Source: Metridium senile
Lineage: Eukaryota; Cnidaria; Anthozoa; Actiniaria; Metridiidae
Reading direction: 5' to 3'
Assembly (NCBI GenBank): GCA_949775045.1
Contig: OX459105.1
Coordinates: 10,555,398 to 10,619,397, forward strand
Length of the DNA stretch: 64,000 nucleotides
The first letter of the stretch is position 1. The number at the start of each line of letters is the position of its first letter. The notes beneath the pieces were generated by a model. That model was not told the DNA's origin. It did not search any database and saw only the letters and a program-made list of their open reading frames with translations. A program made the position numbers and the translations under genes. Positions 1-12,881 of the stretch are shown here, in pieces.

Positions 1-458
1 TAGCGCTTTGGGAACGTGATTCCGTTAAAATGGTCTCCTGGGACAAAGTTTTCAATGCATCCTGCATATAGTAATAACACAGTGTGAGACTGCTCCGGGC
101 TGCAATAACAACTAGAAATTAAAGGTACGTGTCTACCAAAAATGTAACAGAACCTTAGCTAGCCTTTAAGAACACCATTGATATTTTAGAACTGATAATT
201 TTATCTTGTTTGTATTCTTTCTTGACAAAAGCATCCGACCACCAAACGGAAAGCCGTGGGCTTGAATGATGTCTGGACTCAAGTATTTTTAACTGTGTCC
301 GTTCACTTACAAGGTAAGATCTATGTATTTATCTAAGGAATAAACACGGCGTAATTGTTTATACACCTGTTTGAAAAACGTGCTCACAGCTAAAGCAACA
401 AGAATCAAGCTAAGACCGAAATGAATGCTGGTCTTGTATCAAAGATATGCCTATTGTT
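1..458. other. Flank upstream of the macrosatellite, no gene seen
   Basis: Single-copy-looking AT-rich sequence. I see no reading frame with recognisable protein features and no splice-supported exon. The repeat array begins at the motif CTGTTGAAATCTCAAC at 459. Confidence 0.6.
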
Positions 459-600
459 CTGTTGAAATCTCAACCTGTTGAAAAAAGTAATCTCGCGCGC
501 TAACCAAAGTCTTTTGTTACTTCTCACCTACAATATCATCATGGTGATGGCATGGTTTTCAAGATTGCACGCATTTCTGATACATACGTTTGTGCTGGTA

Positions 601-741
601 GAGTGAAGTCATTCAACCCGTGAAATAGATATTAGACTAATACACCTTAGCAGTCTCTAATTCCATTGTTTCCTTTTGTGTCTATTTGACTATTACACCT
701 TGACTATTTAATTTTGTTTCACGGGTTAAATGTCTTCACTC
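601..741. mobile_element. 141-bp MITE with ~25-bp TIRs and TA duplication
   Basis: The ends GAGTGAAG and CTTCACTC are flanked by TA on both sides. The inverted arms extend through CAACCCGTGAAA with two mismatches. Size, TA duplication and lack of coding capacity fit a non-autonomous Tc1/mariner-type element. Identical-length copies sit in every macrosatellite unit, so the insertion predates amplification. Confidence 0.8.
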
Positions 742-904
742 TAATATGATATATTGAAATTACACTTGTTATCAACAAAAATGATTGTTATACAATAACA
801 AACTCGGAACTGATGTTCAATTTAATTCAATTCATCTTTATTCACTACATATAGCGGATATTTTACAAATTTATTTAACAATATTAATTGAAACAGATGC
901 AATA

Positions 905-1129
905 GAGCGAAAACACTAGAACCATAAAAACAAAATAGTTACTAACTAATAGTTTTTATTTAGTGACTATTTAGTCAGTATCACTCAACCAGAAACATCA
1001 AATACAAGAGGAAACAATACCTCATTACAACTTTACTTGTCTTTTATAGTCAACTAATAGTCGCTAAATAAGAACTATTACACACGTCTAACAATTTGAT
1101 TTTGTTTCACGGCTCTAGTGTTTTCGCTC
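905..1129. mobile_element. 225-bp MITE with GAGCGAAA ends and TA duplication
   Basis: The arms GAGCGAAAACACTAGAACC and its near complement at 1111-1129 are flanked by TA. The terminal GAG(T/C)GAA resembles that of the MITE at 601-741, suggesting related transposase recognition. Copies recur in all five units; the left arm in units 2 to 4 has GAGGGAAA, so the two arms have drifted. Confidence 0.8.
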
Positions 1130-2337
1130 TAGTAGTAGCTAACTATAATAGCCAGTTAGCTTGATATATTATTGAAGATATTCTAATATACTTTGAAAGA
1201 GATAATTAATGAATTAATAAATGAATAGAAAATAGTTACAAAAAGACGGTTAATACAGCTGAAGATAGCATAACATAATATCTGATTATTACATTTATAG
1301 ATGATATTACAAAGGCCAAAAATACAATTTCAGTTACAAATGGCAATATTGGAGGTCTACTATGTGCATTATATTTTAACATTTTTAGATATAATAGCAA
1401 AACTAGATGAGAAAAGAAAAACATGGCTTAACTAACATAAGATTATATCAGTCTTTTTTCAGGTCTATTTTTAAACAATGGCCTGCTAAGCATTTTAAAT
1501 TCTGAATCAATGGAATTCCGAACTTTACACCATTCAATCGGGTATTTTAAAATTTGCCATAATTAGTTCTAACATGCACGAGGCAGAGAAAAAGATGATT
1601 TTGATGCAAGGCTGGTATTCCGGCAGTATTTATGTCTCTTTGATTTTAACAAAAAAAAAATATCGCATATTTTTATTCTGAATAACTAGCTAGAAGTTAT
1701 TTATTTCGAATTTTGAAACAAGTTCAATTACCATTGACATTTTAAGACAAATATTGATTTTAGAAAGATTGCTGTTAAACTCGGTTTATTTAAAGTTTGT
1801 ACACGGCTCCAGACAACTGAGAACTCTTAGACTAATCCTGCGTCATTCACTCAGGCAAGCATTATGATCGTTAAAAGCAGTCATTTACGATTTAATTATC
1901 AACTAACGGTTGGACTTTTTCCGTTTTCAGTCCATATTGTGCTAATTTACAGCACTGTACAGCACAATTTCTGTCGATCGGGTGAAAGCTTAGAGTTTTA
2001 CGAGTATGAAAAAGTTGTGGTGTTAACCATTAACCGAAAATAAACTAATATAAATAAACTCCGATCCGAAAACTGTTTTCCTGTTAATTTTGCTTTAATG
2101 TTTCCACAATTCAAAATTAACTCAAGCCCAGATGTCTACAAACAATTCAAAAACTCATGCATATAATTAATGAGCATTTGTTCCAATGGCATCACGTAAA
2201 TGAGTCACGTGGACGCTCGTTCAAAACCGGTGAAACACCGACAATCTTCAAAGCCTGGTGGCAGATTTGCCGATTTCAGCCCCAGGGCAAAGCGGGGCTG
2301 ATTGTATTTTACTTCATTAGTATTCTTTATATAAAGG

Positions 2338-2502
2338 GAGGGAATAAACCCAAGTTTTTTTAAACACTTAAAGCCGACCAAGTTTTTTTTATTTATAAGG
2401 AAACTAACGTACGAATTGTAAACATAAGGAATTGATAAGGTCAAAAGACGAAACTAGTTTTCCTTATAAATAAAAAAACTTAATTCTTGGGTTTATTCCC
2501 TC
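2338..2502. mobile_element. Inverted-repeat element, ends GAGGGAATAAACCCAAG
   Basis: The left arm at 2338 and right arm ending at 2502 are inverted copies, including a second paired block around TTTATTTATAAGGAAA. There is no coding capacity. It is repeated in every macrosatellite unit. No clear target duplication is visible, so the class is unknown. Confidence 0.65.
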
Positions 2503-2666
2503 AAACAAGATGAGGTTAATAACCAATGACAAGAAAATACACAGCTGCTTACGCTTCTTAGAACGCTGTATACACCTAATTCAAAAAAGGTTGGTGGGGT
2601 GAACGGCGATTAGCGTTTGGTTATTGGCGAATGCACGACCGAAAGGAACTATTGGTAATAGTCAGG

Positions 2667-4860
2667 CTGTTGAAATCTCAACCTGTTGAAAAAAGTAATC
2701 TCGCGCGCTAATCAAAGTCTTTTGTTACTTCTCACCTACAATATCATCATGGTGATGGCATGGTTTTCAAGATTGCACGTATTTCTGATACATACGTTTG
2801 TGCTGGTAGAGTGAAGTCATTCAACCCGTGAAATAGATATTAGACTAATACACCTTAGCAGTCTCTAATTCCATTGTTTCCTTTTGTGTCTATTTGACTA
2901 TTACACCTTGACAATTTAATTTTGTTTCACGGGTTAAATGTCTTCACTCTAATATGATATATTGAAATTACACTTGTTATCAACAAAATTGATTGTTATA
3001 CAATAATTGACAAACACGTGAACTGATGTTCAATTTAATTCAATTCATCTTTATTCACTACATATAGCGGATATTTTACAAATTTATTTAACAATATTAA
3101 TTGAAACAGATGCAATAGAGGGAAAACACTAAAACCATAAAAACAAAATAGTTACTAACTAATAGTTTTTATTTAGTGACTATTTAGTCAGTATCACTCA
3201 ACCAGAAACATCAAATACAAGAGGAAACAATACCTCATTACAACTTTACTTGTCTTTTATAGTCAACTAATAGTCGCTAAATAAGAACTATTACACACGT
3301 CTAACAATTTGATTTTGTTTCACGGCTCTAGTGTTTTCGCTCTAGTAGTAGCTAACTATAATAGCCAGTTAGCTTGATATATTATTGAAGATATTCTAAT
3401 ATACTTTGAAAGAGATAATTAATGAATTAATAAATGAATAGAAAATAGTTACAAAAAGACGGTTAATACAGCTGAAGATAGCATAACATAATATCTGATT
3501 ATTACATTTATAGATGATATTACAAAGGCCAAAAATACAATTTCAGTTACAAATGGCAATATTGGAGGTCTACTATGTGCATTATATTTTAACATTTTTA
3601 GATATAATAGCAAAACTAGATGAGAAAAGAAAAACATGGCTTAACTAACATAAGATTATATCAGTCTTTTTTCAGGTCTATTTTTAAACAATGGCCTGCT
3701 AAGCTTTTAAAATTCTGCATCAATGGAATTCCGAACTTTACACCATTCAATCGGGTATTTTAAAATTTGCCATAATTAGTTCTAACATGCACGAGGCAGA
3801 GAAAAAGATGATTTTGATGCAAGGCTGGTATTTATGTCTCTTTGATTTTAACAAAAAAAATATCGCATATTTTTATTCTGAATAACTAGCTAGAAGTTAT
3901 TTATTTCGAATTTTGAAACAAGTTCAATTACCATTGACATTTTAAGACAAATATTGATTTTAGAAAGATTTCTGTTAAACTCGGTTTATTTAAAGTTTGT
4001 ACATGGCTCCAGACAACTGAGAACTCTTAGACTAATCTTGCGTCATTCACTCAGGCAAGCATTATGATCGTTAAAAGCAGTCATTTACGATTTAATTATC
4101 AACTAACGGTTGGACTTTTTCCGTTTTCAGTCCATATTGTGCTAATTTACAGCACTGTACAGCACAATTTCTGTCGGTCGGGTGAAAGCTTAGAGTTTTA
4201 CGAGTATGAAAAAGTTGTGGTTTTTACCATTAACCGAAAATAAACTAATATAAATGAACTCCGATCCGAAAACTGTTTTCCTGTTAATTTTGCTTTAATG
4301 TTTCCACAATTCAAAATTAACTCAAGCCCAGATGTCTACAAACAATTAAAAAACTCATGCATAATTAATGAGCATTTGTTCCAATGGCATCACGCAAATG
4401 AGTCACGTGGACGCTCGTTCAAAACCGGTGAAACACCGACAATCTTCAAAGCCTGGTGGCAGATTTGCCGATTTCAGCCCCAGGGCAAAGCGGGGCTGAT
4501 TGTATTTTACTTCATTAGTATTTTTTATATAAAGGGAGGGAATAAACCCAAGTTTTTTTAAACACTTAAAGCCGACCAAGTTTTTTTTATTTATAAGGAA
4601 ACTAACGTACGAATTGTAAGCATAAGGAATTGATAAGGTCAAAAGACGAAACTAGTTTTCCTTATAAATAAAAAAACTTAATTCTTGGGTTTATTCCCTC
4701 CAGCAAGATGAGGTTAATAACCAATGACAAGAAAATACACAGCTGCTTACGCTTCTTAGAACGCTGTATACACCTAATTCAAAAAGGTTGTCGGGGTGAA
4801 CGGCGATTAGCGTTTGGTTATTGGCGAATGCACGACCGAAAGGAACTATTGGTAATAGTT
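2667..4860. repeat. Macrosatellite unit 2
   Basis: Embedded elements: first MITE 2809-2949, second MITE 3118-3342, inverted-repeat element near 4538-4700. It is nearly identical to unit 4 (one visible difference is G at 4619-4620 against A in unit 4), so these two belong to the same 4406-bp duplicated block. Confidence 0.9.
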
Positions 4861-7072
4861 CTGTTGAAATCTCAACCTGTTGAAATCTCAACCTGTTGAA
4901 AAAAGTAATCTCGCGCGCTAATCAAAGTCTTTTTTACTTCTCACCTACAATATCATCATGGTGATGGCATGGTTTTCAAGATTGCACGTATTTCTGATAC
5001 ATACATTTGTGCTTGTAGAGTGAAGTCATTCAACCCGTGAAATAGATATTAAACTAATACACCTTAGCAGTCTCTAATTCCATTGTTTCCTTTTGTGTCT
5101 ATTTGACTATTACACCTTGACTATTTAATTTTGTTTCACGGGTTAAATGTCTTCACTCTAATATATATATTGAAATTACACTTGTTATCAACAAAATTGA
5201 TTGTTATACAATAATTGACAAACACGTGAACTGATGTTCAATTTAATTCAATTCATCTTTATTCACTACATATAGCGGATATTTTACAAATTTATTTAAC
5301 AATATTAATTGAAACAGATGCAATAGAGGGAAAACACTAAAACCATAAAAACAAAATAGTTACTAACTAATAGTTTTTATTTAGTGACTATTTAGTCAGT
5401 ATCACTCAACCAGAAACATCAAATACAAGAGGAAACAATACCTCATTACAACTTTACTTGTCTTTTATAGTCAACTAATAGTCGCTAAATAAGAACTATT
5501 ACACACGTCTAACAATTTGATTTTGTTTCACGGCTCTAGTGTTTTCGCTCTAGTAGTAGCTAACTATAATAGCCAGTTAGCTTGATATATTATTGAAGAT
5601 ATTCTAATATACTTTGAAAGAGATAATTAATGAATTAATAAATGAATAGAAAATAGTTACAAAAAGACGGTTAATACAGCTGAAGATAGCATAACATAAT
5701 ATCTGATTATTACATTTATAGATGATATTACAAAGGCCAAAAATACAATTTCAGTTACAAATGGCAATATTGGAGGTCTACTATGTGCATTATATTTTAA
5801 CATTTTTAGATATAATAGCAAAACTAGATGAGAAAAGAAAAACATGGCTTAACTAACATAAGATTATATCAGTCTTTTTTCAGGTCTATTTTTAAACAAT
5901 GGCCTGCTAAGCTTTTAAAATTCTGCATCAATGGAATTCCGAACTTTACACCATTCAATCGGGTATTTTAAAATTTGCCATAATTAGTTCTAACATGCAC
6001 GAGGCAGAGAAAAAGATGATTTTGATGCAAGGCTGGTATTTATGTCTCTTTGATTTTAACAAAAAAAATATCGCATATTTTTATTCTGAATAACTAGCTA
6101 GAAGTTATTTATTTCGAATTTTGAAACAAGTTCAATTACCATTGACATTTTAAGACAAATATTGATTTTAGAAAGATTTCTGTTAAACTCGGTTTATTTA
6201 AAGTTTGTACATGGCTCCAGACAACTGAGAACTCTTAGACTAATCTTGCGTCATTCACTCAGGCAAGCATTATGATCGTTAAAAGCAGTCATTTACGATT
6301 TAATTATCAACTAACGGTTGGACTTTTTCCGTTTTCAGTCCATATTGTGCTAATTTACAGCACTGTACAGCACAATTTCTGTCGGTCGGGTGAAAGCTTA
6401 GAGTTTTACGAGTATGAAAAAGTTGTGGTTTTTACCATTAACCGAAAATAAACTAATATAAATGAACTCCGATCCGAAAACTGTTTTCCTGTTAATTTTG
6501 CTTTAATGTTTCCACAATTCAAAATTAACTCAAGCCCAGATGTCTACAAACAATTAAAAAACTCATGCATAATTAATGAGCATTTGTTCCAATGGCATCA
6601 CGTAAATGAGTCACGTGGACGCTCGTTCAAAACCGGTGAAACACCGACAATCTTCAAAGCCTGGTGGCAGATTTGCCGATTTCAGCCCCAGGGCAAAGCG
6701 GGGCTGATTGTATTTTACTTCATTAGTATTCTTTATATAAAGGGAGGGAATAAACCCAAGTTTTTTTAAACACTTAAAGCCGACCAAGTTTTTTTTATTT
6801 ATAAGGAAACTAACGTACGAATTGTAAACATAAGGAATTGATAAGGTCAAAAGACGAAACTAGTTTTCCTTATAAATAAAAAAACTTAATTCTTGGGTTT
6901 ATTCCCTCAAACAAGATGAGGTTAATAACCAATGACAAGAAAATACACAGCTGCTTACGCTTCTTAGAACGCTGTATACACCTAATTCAAAAAAGGTTGG
7001 TGGGGTGAACGGCGATTAGCGTTTGGTTATTGGCGAATGCACGACCGAAAGGAACTATTGGTAATAGTCAGG
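4861..7072. repeat. Macrosatellite unit 3
   Basis: Begins with a doubled copy of the 16-base start motif (4861 and 4877). First MITE 5018-5158, second MITE 5326-5550. Its 5' part matches unit 5 (offset 4406) and its 3' part resembles unit 1, which is the pattern expected from unequal exchange. Confidence 0.9.
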
Positions 7073-9266
7073 CTGTTGAAATCTCAACCTGTTGAAAAAA
7101 GTAATCTCGCGCGCTAATCAAAGTCTTTTGTTACTTCTCACCTACAATATCATCATGGTGATGGCATGGTTTTCAAGATTGCACGTATTTCTGATACATA
7201 CGTTTGTGCTGGTAGAGTGAAGTCATTCAACCCGTGAAATAGATATTAGACTAATACACCTTAGCAGTCTCTAATTCCATTGTTTCCTTTTGTGTCTATT
7301 TGACTATTACACCTTGACAATTTAATTTTGTTTCACGGGTTAAATGTCTTCACTCTAATATGATATATTGAAATTACACTTGTTATCAACAAAATTGATT
7401 GTTATACAATAATTGACAAACACGTGAACTGATGTTCAATTTAATTCAATTCATCTTTATTCACTACATATAGCGGATATTTTACAAATTTATTTAACAA
7501 TATTAATTGAAACAGATGCAATAGAGGGAAAACACTAAAACCATAAAAACAAAATAGTTACTAACTAATAGTTTTTATTTAGTGACTATTTAGTCAGTAT
7601 CACTCAACCAGAAACATCAAATACAAGAGGAAACAATACCTCATTACAACTTTACTTGTCTTTTATAGTCAACTAATAGTCGCTAAATAAGAACTATTAC
7701 ACACGTCTAACAATTTGATTTTGTTTCACGGCTCTAGTGTTTTCGCTCTAGTAGTAGCTAACTATAATAGCCAGTTAGCTTGATATATTATTGAAGATAT
7801 TCTAATATACTTTGAAAGAGATAATTAATGAATTAATAAATGAATAGAAAATAGTTACAAAAAGACGGTTAATACAGCTGAAGATAGCATAACATAATAT
7901 CTGATTATTACATTTATAGATGATATTACAAAGGCCAAAAATACAATTTCAGTTACAAATGGCAATATTGGAGGTCTACTATGTGCATTATATTTTAACA
8001 TTTTTAGATATAATAGCAAAACTAGATGAGAAAAGAAAAACATGGCTTAACTAACATAAGATTATATCAGTCTTTTTTCAGGTCTATTTTTAAACAATGG
8101 CCTGCTAAGCTTTTAAAATTCTGCATCAATGGAATTCCGAACTTTACACCATTCAATCGGGTATTTTAAAATTTGCCATAATTAGTTCTAACATGCACGA
8201 GGCAGAGAAAAAGATGATTTTGATGCAAGGCTGGTATTTATGTCTCTTTGATTTTAACAAAAAAAATATCGCATATTTTTATTCTGAATAACTAGCTAGA
8301 AGTTATTTATTTCGAATTTTGAAACAAGTTCAATTACCATTGACATTTTAAGACAAATATTGATTTTAGAAAGATTTCTGTTAAACTCGGTTTATTTAAA
8401 GTTTGTACATGGCTCCAGACAACTGAGAACTCTTAGACTAATCTTGCGTCATTCACTCAGGCAAGCATTATGATCGTTAAAAGCAGTCATTTACGATTTA
8501 ATTATCAACTAACGGTTGGACTTTTTCCGTTTTCAGTCCATATTGTGCTAATTTACAGCACTGTACAGCACAATTTCTGTCGGTCGGGTGAAAGCTTAGA
8601 GTTTTACGAGTATGAAAAAGTTGTGGTTTTTACCATTAACCGAAAATAAACTAATATAAATGAACTCCGATCCGAAAACTGTTTTCCTGTTAATTTTGCT
8701 TTAATGTTTCCACAATTCAAAATTAACTCAAGCCCAGATGTCTACAAACAATTAAAAAACTCATGCATAATTAATGAGCATTTGTTCCAATGGCATCACG
8801 CAAATGAGTCACGTGGACGCTCGTTCAAAACCGGTGAAACACCGACAATCTTCAAAGCCTGGTGGCAGATTTGCCGATTTCAGCCCCAGGGCAAAGCGGG
8901 GCTGATTGTATTTTACTTCATTAGTATTTTTTATATAAAGGGAGGGAATAAACCCAAGTTTTTTTAAACACTTAAAGCCGACCAAGTTTTTTTTATTTAT
9001 AAGGAAACTAACGTACGAATTGTAAACATAAGGAATTGATAAGGTCAAAAGACGAAACTAGTTTTCCTTATAAATAAAAAAACTTAATTCTTGGGTTTAT
9101 TCCCTCCAGCAAGATGAGGTTAATAACCAATGACAAGAAAATACACAGCTGCTTACGCTTCTTAGAACGCTGTATACACCTAATTCAAAAAGGTTGTCGG
9201 GGTGAACGGCGATTAGCGTTTGGTTATTGGCGAATGCACGACCGAAAGGAACTATTGGTAATAGTT
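7073..9266. repeat. Macrosatellite unit 4
   Basis: Near-duplicate of unit 2 at an offset of 4406. First MITE 7215-7355, second MITE 7524-7748. The very high identity says that the 4.4-kb duplication is recent, or that it is partly an assembly product. Confidence 0.9.
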
Positions 9267-11489
9267 CTGTTGAAATCTCAACCTGTTGAAATCTCAACCT
9301 GTTGAAAAAAGTAATCTCGCGCGCTAATCAAAGTCTTTTTTACTTCTCACCTACAATATCATCATGGTGATGGCATGGTTTTCAAGATTGCACGTATTTC
9401 TGATACATACATTTGTGCTTGTAGAGTGAAGTCATTCAACCCGTGAAATAGATATTAAACTAATACACCTTAGCAGTCTCTAATTCCATTGTTTCCTTTT
9501 GTGTCTATTTGACTATTACACCTTGACTATTTAATTTTGTTTCACGGGTTAAATGTCTTCACTCTAATATATATATTGAAATTACACTTGTTATCAACAA
9601 AATTGATTGTTATACAATAATTGACAAACACGTGAACTGATGTTCAATTTAATTCAATTCATCTTTATTCACTACATATAGCGGATATTTGACAAATTTA
9701 TTTAACAATATTAATTGAAACAGATGCAATAGAGGGAAAACACTAGAACCATAAAAACAAAATAGTTACTAACTAATAGTTTTTATTTAGTGACTATTTA
9801 GTCAGTATCACTCAACCAGAAACATCAAATACAAAAGGAAACAATACCTCATTACAACTTTACTTGTTTTTTATCAGTAACTAATAGTCGCTAATAAGAA
9901 CTATTACACACTAACAATTTGATTTTGTTTCACGGCTCTAGTGTTTTCGCTCTAGTAGTAGCTAACTATAATAGCCAGAGGCTAGGCTTGACAGTTAGCT
10001 TGATATATTATTGACGATATTTAAATTACTTTGAAAGAGGAGATAATTAATGAATTAATAAATAAATTGAAAATAGTTACAAAAAGACAGTTAATACAGC
10101 TGAAGATAGCATAACATAATATCTGATTATTACATTTAAGATGATATTACAAATGCCAAAAATACAATTTCAGTTACAAATGGCAATGTTGGAAGTCTAC
10201 TATGTGCATTATATTTTAACATTTTTAGATATAATAGCAAAACTAGATGAAAAAAGAAAAACATGGCTTAACTAACATAAGATTATATCAGTCTTTTTTC
10301 AGGTCTATTTTTAAACAATGGCCTGCTAAGCTTTTAAAATTCTGCATCAAAGGAATTCCGAACTTTACACCATTCAATCGGGTATTTTAAAATTTGCCAT
10401 AATTAGTTCTAACATGCACACGAGGCAGAGAAAAAAGATGATTTTGATGCAAGGCTGGTGTTCCGGCAGTATTTATGTCTCTTTGATTTTAACAAAAAAA
10501 AAATATCGCATATTTTTATTCTGAATAACTAGCTAGAAGTTATTTATTTCGAATTTTGAAACAAGCTCAATTACCATTGACATTTTAAGACAAATATTGA
10601 TTTTAGAAAGATTTCTGTTAAACTCGGTTTATTTAAAGTTTGTACACGGCTCCAGGCAACTGAGAACTCTTAGACTAATCTTGCGTCATTCACTCAGGCA
10701 AGCATTATGATCGTTAAAAGCAGTCATTTACGATTTAATTATTTTTCCGTTTTCAGTCCATATTGTGCTAATTTACAGCACTGTACAGCACAATTTCTGT
10801 CGATCGGGTGAAAGCTTAGAGTTTTACGAGTATGAAAAAGTTGTGGTTTTTACCATTAACCGAAAATAAACTAATTTAAATAAACTCCGATCCGAAAACT
10901 GTTTTCCTGTTAATTTTGATTTAATGTTTCCACAATTCAAAATTAACTCAAGCCCAGAGGTCTACAAACAATTCAAAAACTCATGCATAATTAATGAGCA
11001 TTTGTTCCAATGGCATCGATCACGCAAATGAGTCACGTGGACGCTCGTTCAAAACCGGTGAAACACCGACAATCTTCAAAGCCTGGTGGCAGATTTGCCG
11101 ATTTCAGCCCCAGGGCAAAGCGGGGCTGATTGTATTTTACTTCATTAGTATTCTTTATATAAAGGGAGGGAATAAACCCAAGTTTTTTTAAACACTTAAA
11201 GCCGACCAAGTTTTTTTTATTTATAAGGAAACTAACGTACGAATTGTAAGCATAAGGAATTGATAAGGTCAAGAGACGAAACTAGTTTTCCTTATAAATA
11301 AAAAAACCTTAATTCTTGGGTTTATTCCCTCCAGCAAGATGAGGTTTATAACCAATGACAAGAAAATACACAGCTGCTTACGCTTCTTAGAACGCTGTAT
11401 ACACCTAATTCAAAAAAGGTTGTCGGGGTGAACGGCGATTAGCGTTTGGTTATTGGCGAATGCACGACCGAAAGGAACTATTGGTAATA
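9267..11489. repeat. Macrosatellite unit 5 (divergent terminal unit)
   Basis: Starts as a copy of unit 3 but from about 9690 accumulates substitutions and small indels (an insertion around 9978, a deletion around 10740). First MITE 9424-9564, second MITE 9732-9952. Edge units of satellite arrays are commonly more diverged because they are less often homogenised. The unit runs into an intact fold-back element. Confidence 0.85.
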
Positions 11490-11685
11490 CGAATTCCTTC
11501 TAAATTACCCAAACAATGCCTCCACCGTTCTGCGAAACCTTCGAGACACCCATCTTAGGTCATCACTGAACGGTGTTTGGGTAATTTAGAATGGAGTAAG
11601 AAGAAATTGGTATTACCCACAGTCTCTTTCGCCAATCGCCAATCGCCAATCGCCGTTCGCACCTTCAACCTTTATTTTGAATGTG
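11400..11685. mobile_element. Fold-back MITE ending the macrosatellite
   Basis: The outer arms contain GGTGAACGGCGATT on the left and repeated AATCGCC words on the right; the inner arms include AATTACCCAAAC and its complement near 11560-11590. A second member lies at 23575-23886. In units 1 to 4 only the left half is present, cut after GGTAATA, so the macrosatellite junction fell inside this element. Confidence 0.75.
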
Positions 11686-11689
11686 TCCT

Positions 11690-12297
11690 GCTACTCTTTA
11701 ATTGTAAATTGTTTTAGTTTGTGGGTTTAATTTTCTATGTTGTTAGTTATCAATTTAAAAATAAAAACTACAAAACAATCTCTGGTACTGTCTCTTTCAA
11801 AACGTATGTTCTTATTACTCATTACTTATTCGTTACGAAGTTTAATGTCTGAATGTTGGATGAACAAAACACTAACTGAAGATTTTACGAAGGGTTTCAT
11901 GTTATGTATATGCGAATTTCTCTTGTATTATTTGACCAAGGAAAGGAAACAGCTAATGTAATATGTTAGAAAAAAAATAAGCACATATTTTCCACGAACG
12001 GCCGGTAAATCTCCAATACCTTTTATTGTAAACACATGCACTAATTGTTTTTTCTTTGTTTCAATACTGTTCCCGCCGGTTATACACCTTTCCATGCACG
12101 GGTCAAATAGGGCTAGGGTTGCTCTACCCTCATAGTATTCATCTTAGCATAATTTTTAAATGTATATTTTATTAATTTATTTTATTTTTTAATATGGTAT
12201 TTATTTAGTTTTTAGTATTATATATATTCCTAGTGTATTTATAGGGCCTCCAATGATAACAGTTATAGTTAGTTATAGTTAGTTACAGTTATATACC
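11690..12297. other. Intergenic, AT-rich, no gene seen
   Basis: A 74-codon open frame at 11737-11961 has no recognisable features and is probably chance. A short AGTTATAGTT repeat occurs at 12257-12290. Confidence 0.5.
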
Positions 12298-12470
12298 TTT
12301 TGCGTGAATCGTGATCGGCCTATCTATTTTTGCGTGAAACGTGATTGGAGCATTTTTTTTTATCCGTGATTCGTGATTCAAACTTTATGCGTCCACGTGA
12401 ATCCATATTTTCCTTTATGCGTGATTCGTGAACGGAAACAATAAACAATTTTTGCGTGAAGATGAAAAAG
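12298..12470. repeat. Degenerate repeat of GCGTGATTCGTGA words
   Basis: At least five imperfect copies of a CGTGAATCGTGA or GCGTGAAACGTGA word, separated by T-rich spacers. No protein or RNA gene is suggested. Confidence 0.55.
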
Positions 12471-12498
12471 ATTTCAGTATCTATCTGAATAAAGTCTA

Positions 12499-12881
12499 AT
12501 AGGTAAGCGTGGAGTTGGTAATGTGATGCTAATTGCCAACCATTCTCACAATAAATATATATATTTTCATTTTTTTATATTCTAATAACAATGGTTGGTT
12601 GGCAAAAACCATAACAAAATAGGGTTTTCCGATTTAGCGACTTTGGTACTAATAGTACCAGATACTAATTAGCATACGTGCATGTTTACCGTTATTAGAA
12701 TCTCTAGGAGTTGCATGTGTTCAAAATATTACATTTTCTGAGTAAGAGTAAAAAATAAGAACAATATTGCAGGAATAATGATAAATTAACACTGGTACTA
12801 TCATCTGGCACTATTAGTGCCAAATCTGCCTTTGTGCCGGTAAATCGGAAAACACTAATACGTTACTGTACGTCCACCTAT
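12499..12881. mobile_element. MITE interrupted by a second MITE
   Basis: The outer element begins ATAGGTAAGC and ends TACGTCCACCTAT; its uninterrupted relatives are at 15114-15260 and 15327-15474. It contains the arm pair GCCAACCATT/AATGGTTGG. The right part is split by the element at 12622-12855. Confidence 0.75.
12622..12855. mobile_element. Nested MITE with GGGTTTTCCGATTTA ends
   Basis: The left end GGGTTTTCCGATTTA and right end TAAATCGGAAAACAC are near-perfect inverted copies, flanked by TA on each side. A second inner arm pair is GGTACTAATAGTACC and GGCACTATTAGTGCC. It is younger than the element it interrupts. Confidence 0.75.

Larger units (their letters stand above)
459..2666. repeat. 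Macrosatellite unit 1
   Basis: Contains a TA-flanked MITE at 601-741, a second at 905-1129 and an inverted-repeat element at 2338-2502. The 3' end carries the left half of a fold-back element (up to GGTAATAG) joined directly to the next unit. Compared with units 2 to 4 it has an extra TTCCGGCAGT segment near 1618, which is also present in unit 5 (near 10459). Confidence 0.9.
459..11489. repeat. Macrosatellite: five tandem ~2.2 kb units
   Basis: Five head-to-tail units start at 459, 2667, 4861, 7073 and 9267, each with the motif CTGTTGAAATCTCAAC. Units 2 and 4 start 4406 bases apart, as do units 3 and 5, and share private variants: units 2 and 4 end with a doubled start motif, units 1 and 3 end in GTCAGG. 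The array is therefore an alternating dimer on top of a monomer. Unit 5 diverges from the others after about 9690. Small open frames of 62 to 87 codons recur in every unit, but they span the inverted repeats and MITE-like parts and show no protein family features, so I do not call them genes. Confidence 0.95.

Noticed and set aside
1236..11272. Recurring 62, 79 and 87-codon frames in the macrosatellite as conserved small genes
   Set aside because: Their recurrence follows from DNA duplication; frames run across inverted repeats, occur on both strands of the same segment, and show no family features.
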